From Nocardia aurantia (GTDB lineage: Bacteria > Actinomycetota > Actinomycetes > Mycobacteriales > Mycobacteriaceae): a stretch of 64,000 bases of DNA. How positions within the stretch are numbered: position 1 is the stretch's first letter; each line of letters starts with the position of its first letter. Where the stretch lies: NCBI RefSeq assembly GCF_009604425.1, contig NZ_WEGI01000001.1, forward strand, positions 620,001 to 684,000. Reading direction: 5' to 3'. The notes under the pieces are model-generated. The model did no database searches. It was not told the DNA's origin and saw nothing but the letters and a program-made list of their open reading frames with translations. Made by a program: the position numbers and the translations under genes. Below, piece by piece: positions 26,048 through 34,847 of the stretch.

Positions 26048-28273
26048 TCATCGATCGATGATCGAGCGCACACTCAGCGGATCGTCGCCGAGCGCCTCGT
26101 CGATGCCCTCTTTGCCGTCCAGATAGGAGGCGCGCTTGCGCTCCTTCTGCTGGTTCTGGCCACCGGCGCCCATGCCGCCCATGGGCATCCCGCCCATCGG
26201 CATGCCGCCCATGCCCGTCGGGGACATCGACGGATCCTGCGCTGCCGCAGCGGCTCCCGCGCGCGACGTGGTCGAATCACCCAGCGGGTCGGCGGCACCG
26301 CCGGTGGTCGAGGCGCGCGGGAACAGCTTGGAATCGGCGAGCGAATCCGTCCCCAGCCCACCGGGCCCGAGGGCGCCCCCACCGGCGCCCGCTCCGCCAC
26401 CGCCACCGCCGCCGAGCGCCTCGGCCAGGTCGGACAGCGCACCGGAAGCGCCACTGCCGCCGTCGAAGTCGAACGGGCCGGTGATGCCGGAGGCGCCGAA
26501 CGGTCCCGAGATACCGAACGGCCCGGACGCGCCGAACGGACCGGTGATGCCGGACGCGCCCAGCAGATCCTTCAGCGCCTCGAGCGCGCCGCTGGCGCCG
26601 CTGCCGCCGAGCAGATCCCGCAACAGCGAACTCAGCGGCCCCGAGGCCGCGGCCGCCGCGGCGCCGAACGGGGTCCCGAGGCTACCCAGCGACGAGGTGG
26701 GAGTCGAAGTGTCCGTGGGAGTTCCGACGCCACCCGCGGTACCGCCGCTGCCGGTGTCGCGACCGCCGGTGCCGCTGGCACCGAGGCCGAGATTGCCGAG
26801 GTCGCTCGGGCTGAGGCCCTTGCCGCTGGGTGCCCCCGCGCCGGATTGCCCACCGCCGCTGCCGGTTTCCCCTCCGCCGCCGCCGGTGCCGCTGGCACCG
26901 AGGCCGAGATTGCCGAGGTCGCTCGGGCTGAGGCCCTTGCCGCTGGGTGCGCCCGCGCCGGCGGAGCCGGCGCCGGATTCCCCTCCGCCGGTTTGGCCGC
27001 CGCTGCCGGTGTCTCCGCCTCCGCTGCCGCTGTATCCGCCGGTTCCGCTGCCGCTGTTGCCGTTTCCGTTGTTGCCGTTTCCGTTGTTGCCGCCGTTGTT
27101 GTTGCCGCTGCCGCTGCCGTTTCCGCTGCTGCCGCTGCCGTTGCCGGTGGAGCCGGTGCCTTCGCCGGGGTTGCCGGTGCCGTATTCGCCGGTGGCGCCG
27201 GCGGCGGTGTCTTTGTTGGGGTCGGCGAGGGTGGGGATGTAGGCGGCGATTTTGGGGAGGGCGGGGACGTAGATGGTGTTCCAGTGGTTTTGGACGGTGG
27301 AGAGGTTGTTGTCGTTGCCGGAGCAGCCGCCCCAGTGGCCCCAGTAGACGTCGGACCACCATTGGGGGAGGGTTTTGTAGAGGTTGGCGAAGAGGTCGGT
27401 GAGGTAGGACTCGGCGGTGTAGATGGATTTCATGCCGGTGCCGAGGTCCTGGGCGGATTGGTAGTAGTTGTCGACGGCGGTGAGGGCGGCGGCGGAGCCT
27501 TCACCGGACCAGGAGGCGGTGTCGGTGAGGGTGTTGTAGGTGGAGTTGTAGAAGTCGTCGGTGGCGGTGTTCCATTTGGTGGCCAGCTGCGACCATTGGG
27601 TGGCTTCGAGGGCGAGGGTGGGGTTGTTCTGTTTGATGGACATGGCCATGAAGTAGAACTGGGCGAGGTTGAACATGCTGCCGGGTTCTGCTTCGCCTGC
27701 GACGGAGGCGGCGTGGGGGTCGGCGTGGAAGTTGTGGTTGACGCCGGTGGGTCCGGAGGCGGCTTCGTTGGGCCAGTTGTCGGCGTTGGGGGTGAGGGGG
27801 TTGTTGGTGTCGAAGGTGATGGGTGTGGTGTTGGCGGGGTCGATGAGGTGGAAGTTGTCGACGTTGACTTGGTTGGCGGTTTCGTAGGCTTTGGCGGCGG
27901 CGGCGAAGGTGTCGCCCATGTCGGTGACGATTTTTTTGTGCTGGCGGAGGCGTTGGGCGAGTTCGCCCCATTTGTTTTGCAGGAGGTGGCGGAAGCTGGT
28001 GGCCGAGCCGATGGTGTCGTTGTCGGTGTGGAGGGTCGGGGGGTGGAGGTTGCGGGTGTTGTAGGCGTCGGAGGCGTAGGTGATCAGCGGTTTGGAGGGG
28101 GTGTGGAGGCTGGTGACGGTGGCGAGCAGGGATTCGATGGTGCCCAGCAGGGTTTGGCAGGCGGTGATGCAGGCTTGTGCGGAGCTGGCGTCGAACAGCA
28201 GTGATCCGTCGTTGGCGTTGCTCAGCAGCGTCGGCCACTGGGTCGTATCGGTTATCCCACCACTCGCACTCAC
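26048..28273 (-). CDS. large Gly/Ser-rich ESX-associated secreted protein, paralog 3
   Basis: 741 aa, starting with GTG behind GAGGTG. Residues 1-350 form a helical PPE/WXG-like domain (TTQWPTLLSNANDGSLL, then HKKIVTDMGDTFAAAAKAY). About 350-430 is Asn/Gly/Ser repeat. A diverged Gly/Ala/Ser region follows, including a copy of GKGLSPSDLGNLGLGASGTG, and the end is RKRASYLDG...DEALGDDPLSVRSIIDR. The first 430 residues are encoded by a 1.3-kb segment identical to the start of the 29142-31268 gene. The last 35 residues resemble the end of the 32549-34330 product, so the three are built from exchangeable parts. It lies downstream of an EspG-like gene (28322-29140). No toxin domain is visible. Confidence 0.75.
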   Translation of the reverse strand: MSASGGITDTTQWPTLLSNANDGSLLFDASSAQACITACQTLLGTIESLLATVTSLHTPSKPLITYASDAYNTRNLHPPTLHTDNDTIGSATSFRHLLQNKWGELAQRLRQHKKIVTDMGDTFAAAAKAYETANQVNVDNFHLIDPANTTPITFDTNNPLTPNADNWPNEAASGPTGVNHNFHADPHAASVAGEAEPGSMFNLAQFYFMAMSIKQNNPTLALEATQWSQLATKWNTATDDFYNSTYNTLTDTASWSGEGSAAALTAVDNYYQSAQDLGTGMKSIYTAESYLTDLFANLYKTLPQWWSDVYWGHWGGCSGNDNNLSTVQNHWNTIYVPALPKIAAYIPTLADPNKDTAAGATGEYGTGNPGEGTGSTGNGSGSSGNGSGSGNNNGGNNGNGNNGNGNSGSGTGGYSGSGGGDTGSGGQTGGGESGAGSAGAGAPSGKGLSPSDLGNLGLGASGTGGGGGETGSGGGQSGAGAPSGKGLSPSDLGNLGLGASGTGGRDTGSGGTAGGVGTPTDTSTPTSSLGSLGTPFGAAAAAASGPLSSLLRDLLGGSGASGALEALKDLLGASGITGPFGASGPFGISGPFGASGITGPFDFDGGSGASGALSDLAEALGGGGGGGAGAGGGALGPGGLGTDSLADSKLFPRASTTGGAADPLGDSTTSRAGAAAAAQDPSMSPTGMGGMPMGGMPMGGMGAGGQNQQKERKRASYLDGKEGIDEALGDDPLSVRSIIDR

Positions 28274-28274
28274 C
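26987..28274. repeat. 1288-bp direct repeat, copy A
   Basis: As far as I can compare by eye this segment is identical, base for base, to 29982-31269 (constant offset 2995). It covers the start codon, the whole N-terminal domain and the Asn/Gly linker of the large secreted protein. Outside the borders the sequences diverge at once. Identity at synonymous sites points to recent duplication or gene conversion. Confidence 0.9.
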
Positions 28275-28321
28275 GCACACCTCGTATCTCGGCCCGCATA
28301 CCAACCGTGGTTCTCTGATGG

Positions 28322-29140
28322 TCAGGCGTCGAAGACGCTCTCGCGCGTCAATTGCCGGGATTCGTCCTGCACGACGAGCAGCGTCTCCGAGATCGCGCGA
28401 TCGATGCGGGCCCGCAGGCCCGCGGAGTCGACCCCGACCGCGGCCATCGGCGGTGCCAGGTCGATCACGTAGCGGCCGTCGCCGGGATGGTCCTCCCAGA
28501 ACATTCGCGTCAACGACATACCGCGCGGGCCGAATTTCGAACGGCCCTGGCGGATCTCGATGATGCCCACCAGGGACTGGCTCGCCTGCTGCCAGTTCTG
28601 GCTGCGCCGGTCGACGTCGTTGTCACCGGTGTCGTAGAACCCGCGCTTGCTCCAGTGGTCGACCGTCTCCTCCTGGCCGTAGGTGAGCAGGTCCACCCGG
28701 GACTGCGACCCGGCCGTCATCTCCGGCAGCGCCTCGACGACCATCGACGACAGCGATTCGGCGGGTGCGTCGACGATCCGGTAGCGGTCGAAGGTGTCGA
28801 CACTGTTGTCGCTGTAGCCCTGGACGAGGATGGCCCGATCGGCACACCGGTTGCCGACGAGGAAGAAACGCTGGCTGAGATCCTCCATGTTCGTGCTGTG
28901 CCAGGTCCGGACCTGTACTCGCACATCGGGATTCGCGGCCTGGGTGATCGCGTCGATCAGATTCGGATCCCACCGGGACTGCAGCGAGCGCCACACCGCC
29001 GACTTCAACCGCTCGAATTCCGCGTACGTGGTCAGCCTCGGATTGACGTACGTGAACGGGTAGGGCAGGTCGCGGTGCAGCACCCTCTCGCGCAGCACCA
29101 GGAATTCGAGGTCGGACAGGTGCCAGGTCTGTTCGCTCAT
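28322..29140 (-). CDS. EspG-family chaperone, paralog 2
   Basis: 272 aa. It starts TWHLSDLEFLVLRERVLHRDLPYPF and has QSLVGIIEIRQGRSKFGPRG near residue 190. The end contains FWEDHPGDGRYVIDL and a RIDRAISETLLVV helix. It aligns along its whole length with the 31767-32552 product, for example FGPRGMSLTRMFWEDHPGDGRY against FGPRGITRHRIFWRDLVDDGRY. It fits the broad EspG family but is distinct from the mycobacterial-like EspG at 21783-22562. Its ATG starts 1 nt after the stop of the large secreted protein (TGAGATG), so it probably chaperones that protein. Confidence 0.75.
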   Translation of the reverse strand: MSEQTWHLSDLEFLVLRERVLHRDLPYPFTYVNPRLTTYAEFERLKSAVWRSLQSRWDPNLIDAITQAANPDVRVQVRTWHSTNMEDLSQRFFLVGNRCADRAILVQGYSDNSVDTFDRYRIVDAPAESLSSMVVEALPEMTAGSQSRVDLLTYGQEETVDHWSKRGFYDTGDNDVDRRSQNWQQASQSLVGIIEIRQGRSKFGPRGMSLTRMFWEDHPGDGRYVIDLAPPMAAVGVDSAGLRARIDRAISETLLVVQDESRQLTRESVFDA

Positions 29141-29141
29141 C

Positions 29142-31268
29142 TCAGTTGCCTTCTTCCAGCTTCGTCAGCCTGGCCGGTTGGGTGGGGGTCACCGGCGTGA
29201 CCGGCGTTTCCGGGGTACCCGCCACCACGTGGTCGTGGACCACGGGCTGTAGCGGCTCGATCGGGGCCGAGGCGCGCGGGAAGTAGTGCCCCGGCTCCTC
29301 CGGGCCGGTCGGGCCGACCGGCTCGGCCCGGCTCTCGAATTCGACGGGGGCGCCGTCCTCTTCCGCCGGCGCCAGGCCCAGTTCCACGGCCAGCCGCCGG
29401 CTCGCGCGATCGGTGGAGGTGCTCAGTTGCTGGATGTCGTCGCCGACCTCGGTCGCCGCCGCGCCCATGGCCTGCTGGAAGGTGAGCATGCCGTTCTGAT
29501 AGGCCAGGCCGAGTTGCTGCAGGTCGGACGGAAGTTGTTGCAGCAGTTGGGAGGCCAGCTGCTCCAGGCCCGGTATCGACGAGGACAGCATCTGCAGGAT
29601 GTCGCCGAACAGGCTGAGCAGATCCAGCGCCGCGCCGCTGGCGCCGGAGGCGCCGGACACACCGATCCCACTGGCGCCGAAACCGCTTGCCCCGGAGGCC
29701 GTTCCGCTGGCACCGGCACCCGCGCCGCCGCCGGTGGTGCCACCGCCGGTGGTGCCGCCACTGCCGTCGCTGGGTGTGCCCTGGCTGCCGCCTCCGCTGC
29801 CGGAGTTGCCACTGGAGCCGAGACCGCTGGTGCCCGAACCGGATCCGGTCTGGCCGCTACCGCTGGAACCGCTGTTGCCGCTGGAGCCCAGGCCGCTGTC
29901 GCCGCCACCGCCGGTCGGGGTGCCCTGGCTGCCGCCTCCGCTGCCGGAGTCGCCGCTGGAGCCGAGGCCGCCGGTACCCGCGCCGGTTTGGCCGCCGCTG
30001 CCGGTGTCTCCGCCTCCGCTGCCGCTGTATCCGCCGGTTCCGCTGCCGCTGTTGCCGTTTCCGTTGTTGCCGTTTCCGTTGTTGCCGCCGTTGTTGTTGC
30101 CGCTGCCGCTGCCGTTTCCGCTGCTGCCGCTGCCGTTGCCGGTGGAGCCGGTGCCTTCGCCGGGGTTGCCGGTGCCGTATTCGCCGGTGGCGCCGGCGGC
30201 GGTGTCTTTGTTGGGGTCGGCGAGGGTGGGGATGTAGGCGGCGATTTTGGGGAGGGCGGGGACGTAGATGGTGTTCCAGTGGTTTTGGACGGTGGAGAGG
30301 TTGTTGTCGTTGCCGGAGCAGCCGCCCCAGTGGCCCCAGTAGACGTCGGACCACCATTGGGGGAGGGTTTTGTAGAGGTTGGCGAAGAGGTCGGTGAGGT
30401 AGGACTCGGCGGTGTAGATGGATTTCATGCCGGTGCCGAGGTCCTGGGCGGATTGGTAGTAGTTGTCGACGGCGGTGAGGGCGGCGGCGGAGCCTTCACC
30501 GGACCAGGAGGCGGTGTCGGTGAGGGTGTTGTAGGTGGAGTTGTAGAAGTCGTCGGTGGCGGTGTTCCATTTGGTGGCCAGCTGCGACCATTGGGTGGCT
30601 TCGAGGGCGAGGGTGGGGTTGTTCTGTTTGATGGACATGGCCATGAAGTAGAACTGGGCGAGGTTGAACATGCTGCCGGGTTCTGCTTCGCCTGCGACGG
30701 AGGCGGCGTGGGGGTCGGCGTGGAAGTTGTGGTTGACGCCGGTGGGTCCGGAGGCGGCTTCGTTGGGCCAGTTGTCGGCGTTGGGGGTGAGGGGGTTGTT
30801 GGTGTCGAAGGTGATGGGTGTGGTGTTGGCGGGGTCGATGAGGTGGAAGTTGTCGACGTTGACTTGGTTGGCGGTTTCGTAGGCTTTGGCGGCGGCGGCG
30901 AAGGTGTCGCCCATGTCGGTGACGATTTTTTTGTGCTGGCGGAGGCGTTGGGCGAGTTCGCCCCATTTGTTTTGCAGGAGGTGGCGGAAGCTGGTGGCCG
31001 AGCCGATGGTGTCGTTGTCGGTGTGGAGGGTCGGGGGGTGGAGGTTGCGGGTGTTGTAGGCGTCGGAGGCGTAGGTGATCAGCGGTTTGGAGGGGGTGTG
31101 GAGGCTGGTGACGGTGGCGAGCAGGGATTCGATGGTGCCCAGCAGGGTTTGGCAGGCGGTGATGCAGGCTTGTGCGGAGCTGGCGTCGAACAGCAGTGAT
31201 CCGTCGTTGGCGTTGCTCAGCAGCGTCGGCCACTGGGTCGTATCGGTTATCCCACCACTCGCACTCAC
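29142..31268 (-). CDS. large Gly/Ser-rich ESX-associated secreted protein, paralog 2
   Basis: 708 aa from GTG 31268; this GTG overlaps the upstream gene's stop (GTGA) and matches the start of paralog 3. The first 430 residues are identical to paralog 3 (PPE/WXG-like helices plus an Asn/Gly linker). The middle is different Gly/Ser/Gln repeats (GSSGDSGSGGGSQGTP type). About 560-650 is a helical block (LEQLASQLLQQLPSDLQQLG) with a QQLSTSTDRASRRLAVELGL segment. The end is Pro/Thr-rich (TPETPVTPVTPTQPARLTKL), unlike the other two paralogs. It is followed by its EspG at 28322-29140. Confidence 0.75.
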   Translation of the reverse strand: MSASGGITDTTQWPTLLSNANDGSLLFDASSAQACITACQTLLGTIESLLATVTSLHTPSKPLITYASDAYNTRNLHPPTLHTDNDTIGSATSFRHLLQNKWGELAQRLRQHKKIVTDMGDTFAAAAKAYETANQVNVDNFHLIDPANTTPITFDTNNPLTPNADNWPNEAASGPTGVNHNFHADPHAASVAGEAEPGSMFNLAQFYFMAMSIKQNNPTLALEATQWSQLATKWNTATDDFYNSTYNTLTDTASWSGEGSAAALTAVDNYYQSAQDLGTGMKSIYTAESYLTDLFANLYKTLPQWWSDVYWGHWGGCSGNDNNLSTVQNHWNTIYVPALPKIAAYIPTLADPNKDTAAGATGEYGTGNPGEGTGSTGNGSGSSGNGSGSGNNNGGNNGNGNNGNGNSGSGTGGYSGSGGGDTGSGGQTGAGTGGLGSSGDSGSGGGSQGTPTGGGGDSGLGSSGNSGSSGSGQTGSGSGTSGLGSSGNSGSGGGSQGTPSDGSGGTTGGGTTGGGAGAGASGTASGASGFGASGIGVSGASGASGAALDLLSLFGDILQMLSSSIPGLEQLASQLLQQLPSDLQQLGLAYQNGMLTFQQAMGAAATEVGDDIQQLSTSTDRASRRLAVELGLAPAEEDGAPVEFESRAEPVGPTGPEEPGHYFPRASAPIEPLQPVVHDHVVAGTPETPVTPVTPTQPARLTKLEEGN

Positions 31269-31269
31269 C
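29982..31269. repeat. 1288-bp direct repeat, copy B
   Basis: This is the partner of 26987-28274. The plus strand is extremely G-rich and C-poor in the part coding the N-terminal domain: the matching line 27241-27300 has 30 G and 7 C. The sense strand therefore uses almost only C-ending codons there. Confidence 0.9.
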
Positions 31270-31774
31270 AAACGCTCCCGTCTCGATCGAGCCAGCTGCG
31301 CGGCTCGTATTCGTGGTCGTTCTCGTCACCGATCTCGGTCCGCTCCACCACATCCGGGGTCGGGAGGCCGAGTAGATCCAGGGCTCGTTCCTCGAACCCC
31401 AGCGCCGTCAGTTGGGTGCGCCGGGCCAGCCCGGCGCGGTTCGCGGCCAGCTTGCACAGCCGCAGCAGATCGTCGGCCAGATCCGCGGGATCGCGGCGCA
31501 ACTGCGCCGGGTCGACGTGCAGTGCCATCGGCAGACCGGATTCCGTTGCGGTCACCAGGATCTCGCCGCCGCGCAGTGCCGCCTCGCCGGTAGTGTAGGT
31601 CGTGAAGACCGGTTCGTCGGGCGACGCTTCGGATTCGGGTTCCACCGGCTCGGCGGCGCGATCGTCCTCGGGCTCCGCCGATTCCGGCTCGGCGCCCTCG
31701 TAGACCGCGCCGTCGTGGAACGCGCCGGGGTATCCGTCGCCCTCGTCCTCGGGAAACCAGGTTCGGTCAGGCAC
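31265..31774 (-). CDS. YbaB-like protein with acidic N-terminal extension
   Basis: 169 aa. Residues 1-65 are acidic and disordered (EPESAEPEDDRAAEPVEPES). From about 66 a YbaB-like core appears, with GEILVTATESGLPMALHVDP and a DDLLRLCKLAANRAGLARR helix, but it is shorter than in the neighbours. The GTG start overlaps the EspG stop by 8 nt, and its own stop overlaps the next gene's GTG by 4 nt, so it is tightly coupled on both sides. The YbaB assignment is moderate. Confidence 0.6.
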   Translation of the reverse strand: MPDRTWFPEDEGDGYPGAFHDGAVYEGAEPESAEPEDDRAAEPVEPESEASPDEPVFTTYTTGEAALRGGEILVTATESGLPMALHVDPAQLRRDPADLADDLLRLCKLAANRAGLARRTQLTALGFEERALDLLGLPTPDVVERTEIGDENDHEYEPRSWLDRDGSVW

Positions 31775-32552
31775 TGCGCTCGTCCTCCACTGTCTGCAGC
31801 ACCTTGGCGATGTCGGAGCCGATCATCGCCGCCAGCCGATGCGGGTCGGCCGCCACGGCGACCGGGGTGGCCGTGTCGCCGATCGCGTATCGGCCGTCGT
31901 CCACCAGATCTCGCCAGAATATGCGATGGCGGGTGATCCCGCGCGGCCCGAAAATCGAACTGCCCTGGAAGGTTTCGATGACACCGAGAACCCGGATCGG
32001 CAATTGCAGCCAGGCGTCGCTGCGCCGCTGCAGTTCGGTGTAATTTTCGTGCACTTCGGAACGCCCGTACCAGTGATCGGTGTCGCTGTTGTCCGGTGAA
32101 CTCACCATCGGGGTGTCGGGCAACCGCCCCGGCGCGCAATCCGGCAGCGTTCCCACGATCGCGCCGGCCAGCCGCTCGGCCGTGCCCATGGTGATCACGA
32201 ATCCGCCACTGTGCCACATGGTTTCGCCGGGAAGTTGCCGGATCAGCACGGCCACCGCGCCCTGCCGCGCGCCCAGCGCCCGCACCCGCGCCGCGGAGTT
32301 CTCGGCATCGGCCGGATCGACACTGTGCGCCAGCACCCGGACATCGGCGTGCGCCACCCGGCCGAGCGCGTCCTGCAGCGAACCGTCGTGCCGCTCCCAC
32401 AGTTCGTTCCAGGTCCGATCGGCCATGCGGCGGTAGTCGTCGGCGTAGTGCTCACTCAGCAGCGCGCACAGCGGCGAGGGCAGCCGTTCGTCGAACAGCC
32501 GCTCCCAGGCGACGACCAGTTCGGCGTCGGTGAGATTCCAGGTGACGCTCAC
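31767..32552 (-). CDS. EspG-family chaperone, paralog 1
   Basis: 261 aa from GTG 32552, which overlaps the stop of the large secreted gene by 4 nt (GTGA). It starts SVTWNLTDAELVVAWERL and contains FGPRGITRHRIFWRDLVDDG, shared with the 28322-29140 product. The end is a DIAKVLQTVEDERSA helix. It fits the EspG family. Coupling to the upstream gene suggests one chaperone per large secreted protein. Confidence 0.75.
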   Translation of the reverse strand: MSVTWNLTDAELVVAWERLFDERLPSPLCALLSEHYADDYRRMADRTWNELWERHDGSLQDALGRVAHADVRVLAHSVDPADAENSAARVRALGARQGAVAVLIRQLPGETMWHSGGFVITMGTAERLAGAIVGTLPDCAPGRLPDTPMVSSPDNSDTDHWYGRSEVHENYTELQRRSDAWLQLPIRVLGVIETFQGSSIFGPRGITRHRIFWRDLVDDGRYAIGDTATPVAVAADPHRLAAMIGSDIAKVLQTVEDERSA

Positions 32553-34330
32553 CGGTCCAGCACCGGACGGATACTGGGATCGAGTTCGCCGATCGCCTCG
32601 TCCAGATGCTCGGTCGAATTGAGCAGTTCGGAGCGCTTGCGCTCCTTCTCCTCGTCCTTCTTGCCGGCGGGCGAACCACCGAACGGGAAGTTCGGCTCGC
32701 GGCCCTCCACCGCCCCGGCCCGGCCGAGCCGCTCGCCCTCCAGCGACAACTTGGAGCGCGGGAACAACTTCGACTCCTCGCGCAGCAACTTCTCTTCCGC
32801 CGCAAGCGGATTCCCGCCGCCCAGGCCGCCCTTGCCGCCGAGGCCCGACAGCAGGCTGCGCTCCGCCCGCGCGAGATCGCCGGCCGCGCCGCCGAGCATG
32901 GGGTTGCCCATCATCGGCATCCCGGGGAACTCGGCGGACGGGTCGGCCAGCGGGTCGGTCGGGAGCGTCGGCAGGCCCTCGGTGCCGGTATCGGGGTTCG
33001 TCGCGAGGGCGTTCGTCAGTGGATCGGTGAGACCCGGGTCCGTGGTCTCGCCCGAGGTGTCCGTCGGAAAGACCGGCGGGTTCTCGCCTGTGCCCGTACC
33101 GCTGTCCCCGGTGCCGGACTCGCCGCCGCCCGGAATCGTGCTGCGCGTGGTGGTGGCCGGGTCGCCGGTGCCGGCGCCGGTGTCCCCGGTGCCGGTGTAG
33201 CCGCCGGTATTGTCGCCGGTGTTGCCGGAGTTGCCGTTCGACGGCGTGTACTCGGTGTCGGGCGGTGTCGTGCTGCCGTAATTCGTGGTGAAGTCGTCCG
33301 GATTCGCGTTCGTGATATCCGGGTTGCCGTTGTTCACGGTGCCGTCGGTCACGTCGGTCGCCTCCGAGAGCTTCACGACGTTGCTCGTGGTACCGGTGAA
33401 GTTGTCGTGGTAGTTCGTGGTGAACGCGGTCTGGTACTGCTGCAACATGGTTTCGACCGCGGCGGGCGTGAGCTGATGGCCGGTGCCGTCGGTGGTCGGC
33501 GGATTCGGCGTCGGCGGCGCGGTGAGCTTGGTGTTCTGCAGCCAGTCCGCGGTGAAGATCAGCAGGTCGCCCAGCTTGTTCATGTCGTCGGTGAGCACCT
33601 TCGACTGGGACGTGTACTTGGTGGTGGCGTTGATCGACGCGGTCGCCCCGTTGCCGGTCCACTTGTCCCGCACCGACGTGATCTTCGAGTTGAGCTTCGT
33701 GAAGACGGGAGCCAGCGCGATCTGCGCCAGCCAGTACCAGACGCCGCCCGCGTTCGCGACCGCCTGCGCGTCGATGCTCTGTCCGATCGAATACAGCTGC
33801 TGCCAGCTGAGATTGGTGCCGTGTTCGGGTGTGATGGAGATGCTGTCCATCGGGGTGTCCGGCCAGTTCGGGGTACCGCGCGGCGGGAGCGCCTGCACGA
33901 ACGGCGCACCGGGCGGCGTCGTTCCGGCGGGATCGTTGAACGAGATGTTGGACAGGGCACTGGTGGCGCCGAAGTTCTCCGCGCTGGTGCCCTCGGCCGC
34001 CGCGTAGGCCTTCCCGGCCTCGACGAAGGCGTTGCCCATATCGGTGAGGATGGTGCGGTGCTTCTCCATGCGCTGCACCAGATCGGTGGCGATCTTCTTG
34101 TGGAAGACTCCCGCGAGGTCGGTGCCGGACGTGGTGTTCGCGACCGTGGGGCTGGCCGTCTGCAGGTTCTGCTGGATCCAGCTCTGCACGCCGACGATCG
34201 AATTCAGCGCGTCCTCGACGAAAAGCGCCGCCTGCTCCGCGATTCCGGGTTCGAGCATGAGATCGCCATTTTTCGCCGTCGTGCTGAGGCCGGCCCAACC
34301 GGTGTCGTCGACGAGGTTCGGATTAGCCAC
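32549..34330 (-). CDS. large Gly/Thr-rich ESX-associated secreted protein, paralog 1
   Basis: 593 aa from GTG 34330, about 6 nt behind GGGAG; the TTG at 34336 is too close to it. The N-terminal about 300 residues are helical (DDTGWAGLSTTAKNGDLML, then MEKHRTILTDMGNAFVEAGK), with the same pattern as paralogs 2 and 3 but not identical. Then come Thr/Gly/Asn repeats (GDNTGGYTGTGDTGAGTGD). The end (KKDEEKERKRSELLNSTE and DEAIGELDPSIRPVLDR) parallels paralog 3. It is exported by inference and followed by its own EspG. The family of the N-terminal domain is not firmly identified. Confidence 0.72.
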   Translation of the reverse strand: MANPNLVDDTGWAGLSTTAKNGDLMLEPGIAEQAALFVEDALNSIVGVQSWIQQNLQTASPTVANTTSGTDLAGVFHKKIATDLVQRMEKHRTILTDMGNAFVEAGKAYAAAEGTSAENFGATSALSNISFNDPAGTTPPGAPFVQALPPRGTPNWPDTPMDSISITPEHGTNLSWQQLYSIGQSIDAQAVANAGGVWYWLAQIALAPVFTKLNSKITSVRDKWTGNGATASINATTKYTSQSKVLTDDMNKLGDLLIFTADWLQNTKLTAPPTPNPPTTDGTGHQLTPAAVETMLQQYQTAFTTNYHDNFTGTTSNVVKLSEATDVTDGTVNNGNPDITNANPDDFTTNYGSTTPPDTEYTPSNGNSGNTGDNTGGYTGTGDTGAGTGDPATTTRSTIPGGGESGTGDSGTGTGENPPVFPTDTSGETTDPGLTDPLTNALATNPDTGTEGLPTLPTDPLADPSAEFPGMPMMGNPMLGGAAGDLARAERSLLSGLGGKGGLGGGNPLAAEEKLLREESKLFPRSKLSLEGERLGRAGAVEGREPNFPFGGSPAGKKDEEKERKRSELLNSTEHLDEAIGELDPSIRPVLDR

Positions 34331-34336
34331 GGTCAA

Positions 34337-34476
34337 CTCCCACGTGCGTTCTGTATGGACTATGTATCACAGGCCCGGCACAGACGCGCGTCGTGGGCCC
34401 AGTGCGTACCGCCTGTTAACCCACTGTTCCGCAGCGGATTTCGTGACCGCCGCCACTCGCGACGGAAATCCGGTGG
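34337..34476. other. gap within the minus-strand array
   Basis: 140 bp with no credible gene. It is the widest gap in the array between 36 and 21 kb and could hold an internal promoter, but I see no clear motif. Confidence 0.3.
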
Positions 34477-34836
34477 CTAGCGGTTCAGGTCGCGCAGCGC
34501 GGCGATGTCGGCCAGCGTCTCCTCCAATCCGACCCGTCCGGTCGTTTCCACCGCGATCGGCGCGAACAGCGCGGTGGTCTGGCGGGCCACGTCCGCGACG
34601 GCATGCCGGGATGCCTCCGTGATCGCGGCGGCGATCTCGTCGTACTCCAGATCGCCGATATCGGAAGAGAATTTGATGTCGATCACAATTCCGTCGGCGT
34701 TGACCGTGACGGTGACGCGACGCCGTTCGGCGGTGCCGGTGCCCATCAGCCGGGTGCGTTCGTCCTGCAACCGGCCGATTTCGGCGGCCTGCTCCCGGAA
34801 CTCCGCGACGCTCGCGGTGAAATCGTTGTCGGACAA
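34477..34836 (-). CDS. YbaB/EbfC-like protein
   Basis: 119 aa, starting with TTG behind GAAGGGGAAAG. A leading helix (EFREQAAEIGRLQDERTRLM) is followed by strands with RRRVTVTVNADGIVIDIKF and a helix with YDEIAAAITEASRHAVADV, the YbaB layout. It is 11 bp downstream of a longer YbaB-like gene and upstream of the first large secreted protein. It is either DNA-binding or adapted to a T7SS role. Confidence 0.75.
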   Translation of the reverse strand: MSDNDFTASVAEFREQAAEIGRLQDERTRLMGTGTAERRRVTVTVNADGIVIDIKFSSDIGDLEYDEIAAAITEASRHAVADVARQTTALFAPIAVETTGRVGLEETLADIAALRDLNR

Positions 34837-34847
34837 GGCTTTCCCCT

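Noticed and set aside
26846..28204. Open frame antisense to the large secreted protein (Val/Gly-rich), repeated at 29286-31199
   Set aside because: A product of the extreme base skew of the real gene; low complexity and no start signal.
31767..34298. An 843-codon frame spanning the EspG gene and its upstream neighbour
   Set aside because: Only the last 261 codons (EspG) look coding; the rest is a shadow of the large secreted-protein gene.
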